Assembly: GCA_023386835.1 (NCBI GenBank)
Contig: JAEWIY010000211.1
Coordinates: 1-14,129, forward strand
Source of the DNA: Verrucomicrobiota bacterium
GTDB lineage: Bacteria; Verrucomicrobiota; Verrucomicrobiia; Opitutales; Opitutaceae
Length of the DNA: 14,129 nucleotides
Direction: 5' to 3'
This document shows positions 1 through 8,303 of this stretch, piece by piece. The notes under the pieces are model-generated. The model saw only the letters and a program-made list of their open reading frames with translations, was not told where the DNA came from and searched no databases. The translations under genes and the position numbers were made by a program. Position 1 is the stretch's first letter; each line of letters opens with the position of its first letter.

Positions 1-744
1 GCCAACCGCCAGCGAAACCTCGAGCCGCAACGGCAGCCGCGGTTCCTCGAGCGAAAGCCACACCCGCACCGAACCGCCGCGCTTGAACATGCCGCGCGGC
101 TGACCCTCCATCCGCGGTACCAGCAACAGGGCCCGCTGGCGCCCCTGCGCCGTGCTGATCTCCTCAATGCGCTCCGCCGTTACCGTGAGATCGTAGAACT
201 CATCGTCGAAGAGGACCGAAATGTTGCGCTTCTCGCCAAGCTTGATGTCCCACGTCCGGGCGTTAATCAGGCTGGTGATGAGATCCATCGGGAACTCCGT
301 CGGGATCTCCACCTCCGTTGACCGCTCGGGGCGCAGCGCGTCGACGTAGTTGCCGATCCCCTCCGCGTAATTGAAGACGATCGACGCCTGCGTCTGTTTG
401 CGACCAGCCGACGTCATCGCGTACGCCGCCAGCATCCGGCCGGTGCGGTAGTCAAAAATTGAATCCACCCGTCCAGTGAATGGATACAGGCGGCGGATCA
501 CGCCGCGCGTCGCGGTCTCGGTGATCACGCGCGTCTGCGGCAGCCCGGCCAGTTCCTCATGCAAGGCCAGGACGCGGATCGAGCCCGCGTGCGGGAACAA
601 TCCCCAGGAGACCCGATAGACCAGTTGCTCGCCATCGCGGAGCGTGAGCGGGCCGGAGGCCAGCACCGGAGAAACTGCCAGGCTGAACAGGGCGAGCAGG
701 AGACAGCGGATCATGGTCGCGAACGCGGCGTTCAATGCTGACAT
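1..744 (-). CDS. DUF3108 domain secreted protein (3' end outside window)
   Basis: The frame is open from the ATG at 744 to the window edge (248 codons), so the C-terminus is missing; the reading ends shortly after the conserved GMFKRGG...VWLS block, so probably little is lost. It begins with a signal peptide (hydrophobic stretch about residues 13-29, ending near VLASG). The mature part matches the DUF3108 family: LVYRVSWG near the start, the YPFTGRVDSIFDY block, a PMDLITSL segment and the FKRGG/VWLS strand near the end. Function is unknown; the family is predicted to form a beta-rich envelope protein. Start choice: a GGAGG (758-762 on the plus strand) lies 13 nt before the ATG at 744, but an in-frame ATG at 714 gives a more typical signal peptide. 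It is 89 bp downstream of pdeM and may share its transcript. Confidence 0.8.
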   Translation of the reverse strand, partial: MSALNAAFATMIRCLLLALFSLAVSPVLASGPLTLRDGEQLVYRVSWGLFPHAGSIRVLALHEELAGLPQTRVITETATRGVIRRLYPFTGRVDSIFDYRTGRMLAAYAMTSAGRKQTQASIVFNYAEGIGNYVDALRPERSTEVEIPTEFPMDLITSLINARTWDIKLGEKRNISVLFDDEFYDLTVTAERIEEISTAQGRQRALLLVPRMEGQPRGMFKRGGSVRVWLSLEEPRLPLRLEVSLAVG

Positions 745-833
745 CGGACCACAAATTCCTCCGAAGGTGCAATTTTCCCGCGGCAAATCGCCGATGGCTT
801 CGGGACGAAGCGTCTCCACACCAGTGAAATGCC

Positions 834-1487
834 TCACGGTTGTGAGCCTCGTTGAAGTCGCAGCAACGGCAGGATCCGCCGCCGACTGATTGCCCAGAGC
901 GTCTCATCCGGGGCGAGCAGGTGATTCCATACGGCTCCGGCCGCCCACGGCGAGAAGGCAGGCAAGATCCACCGCCGGGGACCGGTGACCAAGGCGGGCA
1001 CCTTCACGCGGGCACCGGCCCGGTGGCCGCAGTCCGCGGCGGGGTGGTAGTGGCCCACCAACTCGCGCGCGCTGCGGATCGCAGGCGCCTGGTCGCCGTG
1101 GTGCAGCACGAAGCCGGCACGTTCAACGCAGGTGACGGGTTCCGGATTTCGCCAGGCGCGGTCGTGATTCCCCCGCACGACGACAACAGGCACGTTGATC
1201 CGGCTCAGATAGGCTTCCGCCCGGGCTCGACCGGGCGCGGCGTGCACGATGTCGCCCAGCCAGATCATCTCCTCCGGTTGATACGCCTGCAGAAGACCAT
1301 CCAGGGATTGAGCGAGTTCGGTATCGCCCCACGCCGGCAACAGGTTGCCCGCCGCGCGATGGCTGGCGGCATAACCCCAGTGGAGGTCGGCCACGACCAG
1401 GCAGCGGCATGCTTCGAACCAGAGGGCACGACGGCCGTCGAGCCAGACGCCCGGTTCAACCTCCGCCCGCGGCACCGTCACTGCCAT
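834..1487 (-). CDS. pdeM: Ligase-associated metallophosphoesterase endonuclease PdeM
   Basis: Predicted 217-aa calcineurin-like metallophosphoesterase with all metal-binding blocks in order: DLH at residues 34-36, GD at 78-79, GNHD at 106-109, HHGD at 129-132 and GHYHP at 145-149. These residues normally hold two metal ions, usually Mn. The size and the position after a ligase-associated helicase identify it as the MPE/PdeM member of the ligase-associated DNA damage response cluster. The Pseudomonas homologue is known as a Mn-dependent DNA nuclease/phosphodiesterase, so it likely nicks or trims damaged DNA in the cytoplasm. The ATG at 1487 overlaps the end of the helicase gene by 32 bp, pointing to translational coupling. 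An ATG at 1511 would add eight residues and a 56-bp overlap; no clear ribosome binding site separates the two. Catalytic residues appear intact. Confidence 0.88.
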   Translation of the reverse strand: MAVTVPRAEVEPGVWLDGRRALWFEACRCLVVADLHWGYAASHRAAGNLLPAWGDTELAQSLDGLLQAYQPEEMIWLGDIVHAAPGRARAEAYLSRINVPVVVVRGNHDRAWRNPEPVTCVERAGFVLHHGDQAPAIRSARELVGHYHPAADCGHRAGARVKVPALVTGPRRWILPAFSPWAAGAVWNHLLAPDETLWAISRRRILPLLRLQRGSQP

Positions 1488-4053
1488 ACATTTCGTGATA
1501 GAGTCGTTCAATCGTGGTATCGGGATCCTCGAGCTGCATCGTTTCCTTGATCCGGCTCACGTAAATCCCAAACGAGAACGGGCTGACCCGGTCAACCGGC
1601 TGCAGCTGCCACTCCAGGTCTTGGGCGCGGTCGAGGAAGGCGAGGGCGCGGGGTGTATCCAGAAAGCGGAGCGTCGCGTCGGCGTAGGCCTCCGCCAGCA
1701 GGGGATGGTCCGGTTCATGGCGGCGCAGCACGTCGAAGATCACCTCCGAGCTCCACTGCAATGTCCGGGGCCGCCGCTCCTGGCCGCCGCGTCGTCGCGG
1801 CACCATCAGCCCGGTCTGCGCGACGCCCCGGAACTGCCCCTTGACCAGCTGGCTGTCGGCCAGCGCCGCCGCGAGGTCCTCCTCGGCTCTTGCGCGACCG
1901 AACAGCGTTCGCCAGCCCTCAAGGTCGTAGCGGGCTTGAAACGGCTGCAGGGTGAGGAGGAAGCCGTAGTCATCGATGGTGGTGAGCGCGTTTCCGCCCG
2001 CGGTTTGCTGCACGCGTTGCGCGATGATCCGGGAGAGCGCGTCATTGGCGGACCGACCGATCAGCGAGTGGAAAAAGAAATGGCAGGCCTCGCCGGCGTC
2101 GTACCGCTCGATCAACAAACGACCTGCGACCGGAATCGTGGAAATCCGGCGCTGCAGCTGGAAATGGCGGACCAGCGCCTCGGCATTGGGCCGCGCCAGG
2201 TCGTATTCATCCATCAACCACCGCACGGCCGTTCGCAGCGGCTCGACCGCGGGATCAACGAGGGCCGCGTCGGCTCCGGAGAGCAGATCGGCCAGGTGGG
2301 TGCGCAATTGGACGACCTCCTCGGCCAGCCCGCTGCCCAGCGGGAACTTGTTGGCGTACCAGCGTGGCACGGTCGGCAACGCGCTTTTCGCCTCCGCGAC
2401 CTTGGCGGTCATGAACTGCACATCCACGAGTCGTACGCTGCGTCCATTGAGGATGAAGACGTCGCCCGGCCGCATGCGCTGCATGAACGACTCTTCCACC
2501 TGACCGAGCGCCCGGCCCCGCAGCCGGACCTCAACCATGTGTTCCGTGTTGATCGTGCCGATGTTCTGGTAGAAATCGCGGACGATCCGTGGGGAGGGGA
2601 TCGTCAGCATGCCCTCAACGATCCGGACCTTGCCAAAAACATCACGGTACACCTCCTCGAGCGAGGCCCCGCCGCCCTGGAGGTAACGCACCACGCGGTC
2701 GAAGGCCGGGCGCGGCAGCGTGTGAAACGGCCAGCTGCGCCGCACCAGGTCATACGCTTCATCTGGTGTCACCGAACCGAATACCGCCAGCCCCACGAGG
2801 TGCTGCGCCAGGACATCGAGTGGATTCTCGTGCAGTCGGACGGACTCAAGCTGGCGGCGGGACATCATGCGGGCGGTCACGGCGCACTCCGCGAGGTCGT
2901 TGATGTTCGTCGCCATCAGGACGCCGTGGCTGGTTTCGCCCATCGAGTGACCGGATCGGCCGATGCGCTGCAGGGCGCGGGCGATGCCCTTGGGCGCCGA
3001 AACCATCACAACCGTATCGATCGATCCGATATCGATGCCGAGTTCGAGCGACGTGGAACACACGACCGCGCGCAGTTCGCCCCGCTTGAGCCGATCCTCC
3101 ACGTCGAGACGCACAGCGCGATCGAGGGAGGCGTGATGCACCTCGATCCAAGCGGCGAAATCGGGGAGCAATTCCTTCAGCCGGTGCCCGATGCTCTCGG
3201 CGCCGCTGCGGGTGTTGGTGAAGATCAGCGTGGTGCGGTTCTCCAGCAGCAGATGGGTGAGCTCGCGCAGCAGCCGTTCGCCGCCCCATCCAGCAGGTGG
3301 ATACGGGTTGTCGCGCAGCGGCGAGAAGACTTCGATGCGCGCGGGCTTGGCTTGCTCGACCGAGACAATTTCACACGGGCGGCCGGGTCCGGTGAGAAAC
3401 GCGCCCACCGTCTGCAACGGAGCCACCGTGGCGGACAACCCGACGCGCACGAGGGGTGAGCCTTGCTGGCTGGCGATCTCCTCCAGGCGTTCCGCGGCGA
3501 CCATCAGCAACGAGCCGCGCTTGTTCTCCGCGAGTGCGTGCAGCTCATCGACGATCAGGAATCGCGTGGAACGAAAGACTGGCACCCACGCAGGCTGGCT
3601 CAGGAGGAGCGTCAAGCTCTCCGGTGTGGTGACGAAAATGTGCGGGGGCCGGCGCTTTTGTTTGGCCCGCTCCTGCGGCGGCGTGTCCCCGGTGCGGGCG
3701 CCGACGCGCACCCAGTCCCATCCGAGTTCACTCAGCGGTTGCTGCAGGTTCTTCTGCAGGTCGTAGGCGAGGGCGCGCAGGGGCGAAACGTAGACGGCCG
3801 CCACGCCGGTTGGAAGAGCGTCGGCATCGCGCTGGCGGGCCAACCAGTCAAAGACGCCGAGGAACGCCGCGAGCGTTTTTCCGCTGCCGGTGGGTGAGGA
3901 AAGCAACGTCGAACGCCCGGCGAGCACATGCGGCAGCGTGGCCACTTGGGCCGGCGCCAATGTGCCGAATCGGCGCGCGACCCAGGCTCCGAGCTCCGGG
4001 TGCAGCTCCGGTCCGGACGTCGCCGGCGAAGGGTCAGGCTCCGGTAGTGACAT
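1456..4053 (-). CDS. Ligase-associated DEXH-box helicase (Lhr-Core type)
   Basis: Predicted 865-aa superfamily 2 helicase. Visible motifs: Walker A PTGSGKT at 54-60, TTPES at 142-146, the DELH box at 169-172, SAT at 207-209, TNTRSG at 279-284, STSLELGIDIG at 333-343 and motif VI QRIGRSGHS at 362-370. The rest (about 400-865) has the length and style of the Lhr-Core winged-helix and DEAD/H-associated domains. It lacks the very long C-terminal extension of full-size Lhr. Lhr-Core enzymes are ATP-driven 3'-to-5' translocases that unwind duplexes including RNA:DNA hybrids. Its place between a ligase/exonuclease and pdeM fits the ligase-associated family. The ATG at 4053 overlaps the upstream fusion gene by 20 bp. 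The frame stays open up to 4161, but that part lies inside the ligase coding region, so I take 4053. Confidence 0.92.
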   Translation of the reverse strand: MSLPEPDPSPATSGPELHPELGAWVARRFGTLAPAQVATLPHVLAGRSTLLSSPTGSGKTLAAFLGVFDWLARQRDADALPTGVAAVYVSPLRALAYDLQKNLQQPLSELGWDWVRVGARTGDTPPQERAKQKRRPPHIFVTTPESLTLLLSQPAWVPVFRSTRFLIVDELHALAENKRGSLLMVAAERLEEIASQQGSPLVRVGLSATVAPLQTVGAFLTGPGRPCEIVSVEQAKPARIEVFSPLRDNPYPPAGWGGERLLRELTHLLLENRTTLIFTNTRSGAESIGHRLKELLPDFAAWIEVHHASLDRAVRLDVEDRLKRGELRAVVCSTSLELGIDIGSIDTVVMVSAPKGIARALQRIGRSGHSMGETSHGVLMATNINDLAECAVTARMMSRRQLESVRLHENPLDVLAQHLVGLAVFGSVTPDEAYDLVRRSWPFHTLPRPAFDRVVRYLQGGGASLEEVYRDVFGKVRIVEGMLTIPSPRIVRDFYQNIGTINTEHMVEVRLRGRALGQVEESFMQRMRPGDVFILNGRSVRLVDVQFMTAKVAEAKSALPTVPRWYANKFPLGSGLAEEVVQLRTHLADLLSGADAALVDPAVEPLRTAVRWLMDEYDLARPNAEALVRHFQLQRRISTIPVAGRLLIERYDAGEACHFFFHSLIGRSANDALSRIIAQRVQQTAGGNALTTIDDYGFLLTLQPFQARYDLEGWRTLFGRARAEEDLAAALADSQLVKGQFRGVAQTGLMVPRRRGGQERRPRTLQWSSEVIFDVLRRHEPDHPLLAEAYADATLRFLDTPRALAFLDRAQDLEWQLQPVDRVSPFSFGIYVSRIKETMQLEDPDTTIERLYHEMYGSDGAAGGG

Positions 4054-6736
4054 CCTGCAACAGGCCGGCCGCCGCGAGTTTTCGGCAGGTCTCGAGCGTA
4101 TCGATCTCGGCGGGCGTCTTGTCGGGACGAATACGCGCGATCCGCGGGAAGCGCAGGGCAAAGCCGCTGTTGTGCCGCCGGCTGGGCTGGATTGAATCGA
4201 ACGCCACTTCGATCACCGTGTCCGGCTCAACGACCCGGTAGCGCCCGTGGTCCTCGATCGTGTGCTCGAGGAAGTGCTGGGTCATCGTGGCGATCTCCAC
4301 GTCCGTGAGGCCGGAGTAGGCCTTGCCCACGGTCAACAGCTGGTTGGTGGCCTCATCGCGCACGGCGAACGTGTAGTCGCTCAAGACGCCCCGGCGCTTG
4401 CCGTGGCCGTACTCCACCGCGACGACAACCACGTCGAGCGTCGCGTAGGCCTTCTTCAACTTGAGCCAGGCCAGCCCGCGTCGCCCGGGCGTGTAGGGAC
4501 TATCCGGATCCTTCGCCATCAATCCTTCATTGCCGCGCTGGCGGGCCCGCAGGAATGCGGCCTCCACGTCCACGGCCGAGGAGGCTTGCTGCACGGGAGC
4601 GAGGTGAAAGGCATGGCCGGCCAACAGTGTCTCAAGCTGGCGGCGGCGTTCCCGCAACGGCGATTTCAGCAAGGACTGCCCGTTGATCCAGAGCAGGTCG
4701 TACGCGGAAAAGGAGACAGGGATCTCGGCCCCGAGGAAAAAGTCGTCGCCTCGGCGACCGAGGCGTTTCTGCAGCTCGGCAAAGGGCAGGGCACGGCCGT
4801 CGCGCCAGGCCAGGAGCTCTCCATCGAGGATACAATCCGAGCGCAGCGAGGCCGCGGCTTGGGCCAGATCGGGAAACTGGTCGGTGATGCGCTTCAGGTC
4901 GCGTGAATACAACTCGGCGCGCTGCCCTTGCCGGTGGATCTGGCAGCGGATGCCGTCGTATTTCTCCTCGAGCCAGAGCGGCGGCGTCAGGCGTTCGAGC
5001 AGCGCCTCCGCGGTGGGTTCCGGGCTCGCCAGCATGAATTGCAGGGGATGAAAGACCTGCAGGCTGATCGTATCCAGTATGCTAGCACGCGCCGCCCGGG
5101 TGACGGCGGCAATGTCGCCGCTCAACATGTTCGCCTCGCGCACCGCCGTCACCGGCTGGCCGGTCGCCGACGCGATGGCCTCTTCCACCAGGCCCTCCTT
5201 CAGCCCGATCCGAAGGTCGCCCGACATGATCTTGAGCAGGTATTTGGCTTCGGCCGGTGTCAGTCGCTGCAGGAATTGCTCAAGCAATTCAACTTTGGGC
5301 AACGGCCCACGCGCCGCGGCGGCTTGGGTAAGGAAGTCTTCCACCTGCGCCAGCGTCACCATGACGGGAGGGACCGGACGCGATTGCAGAACCAGTTCCG
5401 TGGCCTCGCCGCTGTCGGCGAAACGTCGATACGCGGCGCGCCACTCGGCTTCATTGGCGCCGCTGACGCTGAGAACCGCCCGTTGCATGGCAGCCCAGCC
5501 GAGGTTCAGGCGCTGGTCCGCCGCTTGCGGAAACGGCCGCCCGGTCAGGTACAACGCCGCGCGGGCCGCATCGTCGGGCACGAGGCTCGACAGGTATTCC
5601 GCGAGCAGGGCGATCTTCTCCAGTTTGCGTGGCGTCGCCTTGACCGCCTCCGCCGTCTCGGCGAAGCGCGCGAAACAATCGGCGGCACAGCTTTCCTGCC
5701 GCGGCTGGTCAGTCCCCGAGCGAGGCCGTTCGGGGACCGTGACGGGCCGGACGGCGAGCGGCATTTCCAACTGGTTTTCCTGGCTGATGGCCCACGCCTC
5801 GATGCCGCGATCGCGGAGAACGCGCGCGAACTCGGCGGCGAAGCCGTGAAGGGTCAGCACCCGGCGCGGTTGCACCTTTTCGACGAAACGCAGCAGATCG
5901 GGATAATCGGCGTGGTCCGAGAGCGGGAACGCGGCGTCACATTGGTAGCGGAATTGCGCGCCGGGATCCATCGCCCAACCCGTCAACACGGCGGTGCGCC
6001 GACGTTTGATGCTCTTGAGGAAGGACGAGTTGGCGGCCTGGGGCGGGCAGATCACCACGTGGCCAGAAACCTCGTCGACTGAGAACGGACGGTAATCCGG
6101 AAAATGGATACCCAGCTCCTCGTAGATCTTCGTCATGCGCAGGCTCTGCGGGTGCAGCATCACCGGCAGCCGCGCCTCGGCCAGGCTGCTGAGAACTTCC
6201 TGGCTTTTGCCCAGGCTGTAGCCGAACAGCACAGGCGTGTCGCCTTCGTCGAGCGCGGCGACGCAAAAATGCACGATCGAGCGCAGGACGTCCTCAGCCG
6301 GCGGAAAGACATAGTGCGGGCGGCCAAAGGTTGTCTCCATGATCAGCACGTCGGCCGCCGGAGTCGCACAGCGTTCGGCCGAGCGGCCGACCCGCAGCTT
6401 GAAGTCGCCGGTGTAGAGGAGCCGACCGTGCTCCGGATGCTCCAGCAGCGCCTGCGCCGAACCAAAGATGTGACCGGCTGGATACAGCGTCACGTGGGTG
6501 TCTTCGGTCAGCCGCTCCGGATGTTCGAAGGGCAAGACGTGCTCGATCCGTTCGGACGGGAGCCGGTCGTGCATCAACCGCCGCGTGCCTTCGGAGCAAA
6601 GCACCTCCCGGTGCGGCGCCAGGTGGTCGAAATGCGCGTGTGAGACAAACGACCGGTTGACCGGGAAATGCGCATCGAGCCACCAGTCGATCTGCGGCAG
6701 GTAAACGCCGTGGCGAAACTGAACCTCCCAAGACAT
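4034..6736 (-). CDS. Fused beta-CASP exonuclease / ATP-dependent DNA ligase
   Basis: A single 900-aa frame joins two enzymes that are usually separate. Residues about 1-335 are a metallo-beta-lactamase/beta-CASP nuclease: HAHFDH at 33-38, GH at 88-89, TGDF at 109-112, SDHAD at 273-277 and a late histidine in LTLHGF at 297. Residues about 350-900 are an ATP-dependent DNA ligase: a helical N-terminal DNA-binding domain (about 355-565), then the nucleotidyltransferase with EKYDGIR (predicted AMP-accepting Lys592), DGEL at 638-641, EGLMAKD at 737-743 and WLKLKK at 757-762, then an OB-fold to the end. Both halves are near family length (roughly 340 and 545 aa) and all key residues are present, so both activities are predicted to work. 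They match the exonuclease and ligase of the ligase-associated DNA damage response cluster. The ATG at 6736 is preferred over an upstream TTG at 6745; neither has a clear ribosome binding site. Confidence 0.93.
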   Translation of the reverse strand: MSWEVQFRHGVYLPQIDWWLDAHFPVNRSFVSHAHFDHLAPHREVLCSEGTRRLMHDRLPSERIEHVLPFEHPERLTEDTHVTLYPAGHIFGSAQALLEHPEHGRLLYTGDFKLRVGRSAERCATPAADVLIMETTFGRPHYVFPPAEDVLRSIVHFCVAALDEGDTPVLFGYSLGKSQEVLSSLAEARLPVMLHPQSLRMTKIYEELGIHFPDYRPFSVDEVSGHVVICPPQAANSSFLKSIKRRRTAVLTGWAMDPGAQFRYQCDAAFPLSDHADYPDLLRFVEKVQPRRVLTLHGFAAEFARVLRDRGIEAWAISQENQLEMPLAVRPVTVPERPRSGTDQPRQESCAADCFARFAETAEAVKATPRKLEKIALLAEYLSSLVPDDAARAALYLTGRPFPQAADQRLNLGWAAMQRAVLSVSGANEAEWRAAYRRFADSGEATELVLQSRPVPPVMVTLAQVEDFLTQAAAARGPLPKVELLEQFLQRLTPAEAKYLLKIMSGDLRIGLKEGLVEEAIASATGQPVTAVREANMLSGDIAAVTRAARASILDTISLQVFHPLQFMLASPEPTAEALLERLTPPLWLEEKYDGIRCQIHRQGQRAELYSRDLKRITDQFPDLAQAAASLRSDCILDGELLAWRDGRALPFAELQKRLGRRGDDFFLGAEIPVSFSAYDLLWINGQSLLKSPLRERRRQLETLLAGHAFHLAPVQQASSAVDVEAAFLRARQRGNEGLMAKDPDSPYTPGRRGLAWLKLKKAYATLDVVVVAVEYGHGKRRGVLSDYTFAVRDEATNQLLTVGKAYSGLTDVEIATMTQHFLEHTIEDHGRYRVVEPDTVIEVAFDSIQPSRRHNSGFALRFPRIARIRPDKTPAEIDTLETCRKLAAAGLLQDVTTGA

Positions 6737-6762
6737 GCGCGGCAATGTGCGCCGCCGGCTCG

Positions 6763-7041
6763 CTACCGCAAGCCGAGTACCGCCAGACCCAAGGCCAGCA
6801 GGAGAAACACCGCCACCGCCAGCCAGTACCAGGGTAGGGTGCTGTTGCGCCGCGGAGCCGGACGACGGGGAGCGCCCTCGTCCTCAAAGGCGCTGTCCGG
6901 CAAATCCAGGCCGTCGTAGAGGCTCATTTCCCGCCAGCCGGTGCGCTCGTCGGCGCCACATTCCGGGCAGGCGCTGGCCCGCGGCGGTATTGACGCACCA
7001 CAGACAGCGCACTCGGGCGGGGGTGATGGTTTTCGCGTCAT
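6763..7041 (-). CDS. Small zinc-ribbon protein with C-terminal membrane anchor
   Basis: Predicted 92-aa protein. Residues 11-28 hold a CxxC...CxxC pair (Cys 11, 14, 25, 28), a rubredoxin-knuckle zinc ribbon. A polar, charged linker follows (about 30-68, with Pro and Arg), then one strongly hydrophobic segment at about 70-90 at the very C-terminus, as in tail-anchored proteins; the ribbon would face the cytoplasm. The ATG at 7041 overlaps the permease stop as ATGA, which strongly supports the start and translational coupling. The repair fusion starts 17-26 bp after its stop. I recognise no named family. Zinc ribbons of this kind often act in protein or nucleic-acid contacts, but no function can be assigned. 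Upstream in-frame codons to 7224 lie inside the permease gene and are not used. Confidence 0.8.
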   Translation of the reverse strand: MTRKPSPPPECAVCGASIPPRASACPECGADERTGWREMSLYDGLDLPDSAFEDEGAPRRPAPRRNSTLPWYWLAVAVFLLLALGLAVLGLR

Positions 7042-8189
7042 GTGGCGCGCAGGTACTTTCGTTTGGCCAGGCGCCACGCGGTGACAAAGAACGCGGTCAA
7101 CGGAATTGCGAGCACCATGCCGAGGATGCCGTTGAGCGCGGTGCCCCAGAAGAAAATGGCGGTGATCACGACCACGGGGTGCAGCCCGGTGCGCTCGCCC
7201 ATGATCTTCGGCGTCAGGAACCAACCTTCGATGTTCTGCACGACGATGAACACGACGAGCACGAGTCCGACCAGCGTCCAGCTGCCATTGGGCTGAAAGT
7301 AGGCGAGGGGCAGCGCAAAACTAAGTCCTATGATCGTTCCGAGATACGGGATGATGTTGAGGATGCCGAGCACGAGGCCGATCAGCAGGCCGAAACGCAA
7401 ACCGACGATCGAGAAACCCACCGCCAGCAGCACTCCCATGATCAGACCGATGAGGAGTTGGCCGCGGAAGAAGGAGACGACGATGCCGATAAACTCACGG
7501 ACGAGGAAAACCACGTCCTCGCGCGTGTCCGGCTGCAGGAATGGCATCTGGTCGCCGAGGTTGCGCGTGGGATCATGCCGCGAGAGCAGGAAGAAAAAAA
7601 GGTAGATGGGAATGACCGCGGCCTGGGTGAAGAAGCCAAAGATCCCCAGCACGCCCACACCGGCGGCCTTCAGCGACGGAATCGTCTGGCGCAGCAACGC
7701 CTGCATCTCGGCCAGCAGGCCGTCGACGATGTTGCGCACGGTGGGGCTCTCCATTTGCGTCTGCACAAAGGCAAGCCACTGCGGGAAGTGTTCACGCAGC
7801 CGGTCGACCACCCGGACCCAGAACGTGGGCAGGAAACTGACAAAATCGATGATCTGCTGAACGATCGGCGGAGTGATGGCGAGGAACAGCGCCGACACGG
7901 CCAGGACAAACAGCGCGTACAGTGTCACCACCGCGCTGGTACGCCGGACCTGGAGTCGTCGCTGAAACATCTCGACGACGGGGCGCAGGATCAGGGCAAG
8001 AATTCCAGCCACGGCGAGTGGCCACAGCACGCCCGAGAAATACGCCACGAGGCGGGAGAGAACCCAGAAGACAAACGCGAGCAGCGCAACCGAGGTGAGC
8101 AGCGCGAACAGCGCGAGGGCGAACCCGACGAGTTTGCGCTGGCGCTCGGTCAATAGACGGGACGGGGACACCACAACCGGCTCGGACAT
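7038..8189 (-). CDS. AI-2E family transporter (UPF0118-type permease)
   Basis: Predicted 383-aa polytopic inner-membrane protein. It has hydrophobic segments near residues 20-45 and 50-70, another around 85-110, a more polar central region (about 115-175), and several more to the C-terminus. The hallmark PYLGTIIG motif and the LTPKIMGERTGLHPVVV block, typical of AI-2E/UPF0118 proteins, are both present. Members have been linked to export of autoinducer-2, sodium/proton exchange or other small solutes, so the name should not be read as a known substrate. The ATG at 8189 is chosen; a TTG at 8204 is possible and neither has an obvious ribosome binding site. It overlaps the zinc-ribbon gene by 4 bp and may head a five-gene unit that ends with pdeM. 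Confidence 0.88.
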   Translation of the reverse strand: MSEPVVVSPSRLLTERQRKLVGFALALFALLTSVALLAFVFWVLSRLVAYFSGVLWPLAVAGILALILRPVVEMFQRRLQVRRTSAVVTLYALFVLAVSALFLAITPPIVQQIIDFVSFLPTFWVRVVDRLREHFPQWLAFVQTQMESPTVRNIVDGLLAEMQALLRQTIPSLKAAGVGVLGIFGFFTQAAVIPIYLFFFLLSRHDPTRNLGDQMPFLQPDTREDVVFLVREFIGIVVSFFRGQLLIGLIMGVLLAVGFSIVGLRFGLLIGLVLGILNIIPYLGTIIGLSFALPLAYFQPNGSWTLVGLVLVVFIVVQNIEGWFLTPKIMGERTGLHPVVVITAIFFWGTALNGILGMVLAIPLTAFFVTAWRLAKRKYLRAT

Positions 8190-8249
8190 GCGCCCGGAGC
8201 ACAACGAGATGGGTCACGGCTGGCCAGTCCAGAAGTGAGCTCCGAGCAA

Positions 8250-8268
8250 CCGAGGTGAAGGGCCTCGG
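8250..8268. repeat. Short GC-rich inverted repeat between protease and permease genes
   Basis: CCGAGG (8250-8255) and CCTCGG (8263-8268) can pair across a 7-nt loop. It sits in the 114-bp gap after the protease stop and about 60 bp before the permease start. No T-run follows in the minus direction, so it is not a standard intrinsic terminator. It could weaken read-through or be chance in GC-rich DNA. Confidence 0.3.
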
Positions 8269-8303
8269 CCTCGCCCGTCGTTCATCTTTCGTCCCGACGC
8301 TGC

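Noticed and set aside
797..811. GCTTCG/CGAAGC hairpin after pdeM as a terminator
   Set aside because: The stem is only 6 bp and no T-run follows in the minus direction, while a GGAGG for the next gene lies just downstream; read-through seems as likely.
1495..3459. 654-codon open frame on the plus strand inside the helicase gene
   Set aside because: It is exactly antisense to a helicase with intact motifs. Its translation is rich in His, Arg and Gln with no recognisable domain, a common artefact of third-position GC bias.
4928..6082. 384-codon plus-strand frame opposite the fusion gene
   Set aside because: It lies wholly opposite conserved ligase and nuclease motifs, and its Arg/Gly/His-rich translation shows no family features.
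6735..8156. 473-codon plus-strand frame opposite the permease and zinc-ribbon genes
   Set aside because: The translation is extremely rich in Asp, Glu, His, Gln and Arg, which is what the complement of hydrophobic membrane codons yields. The minus strand has clear permease motifs.
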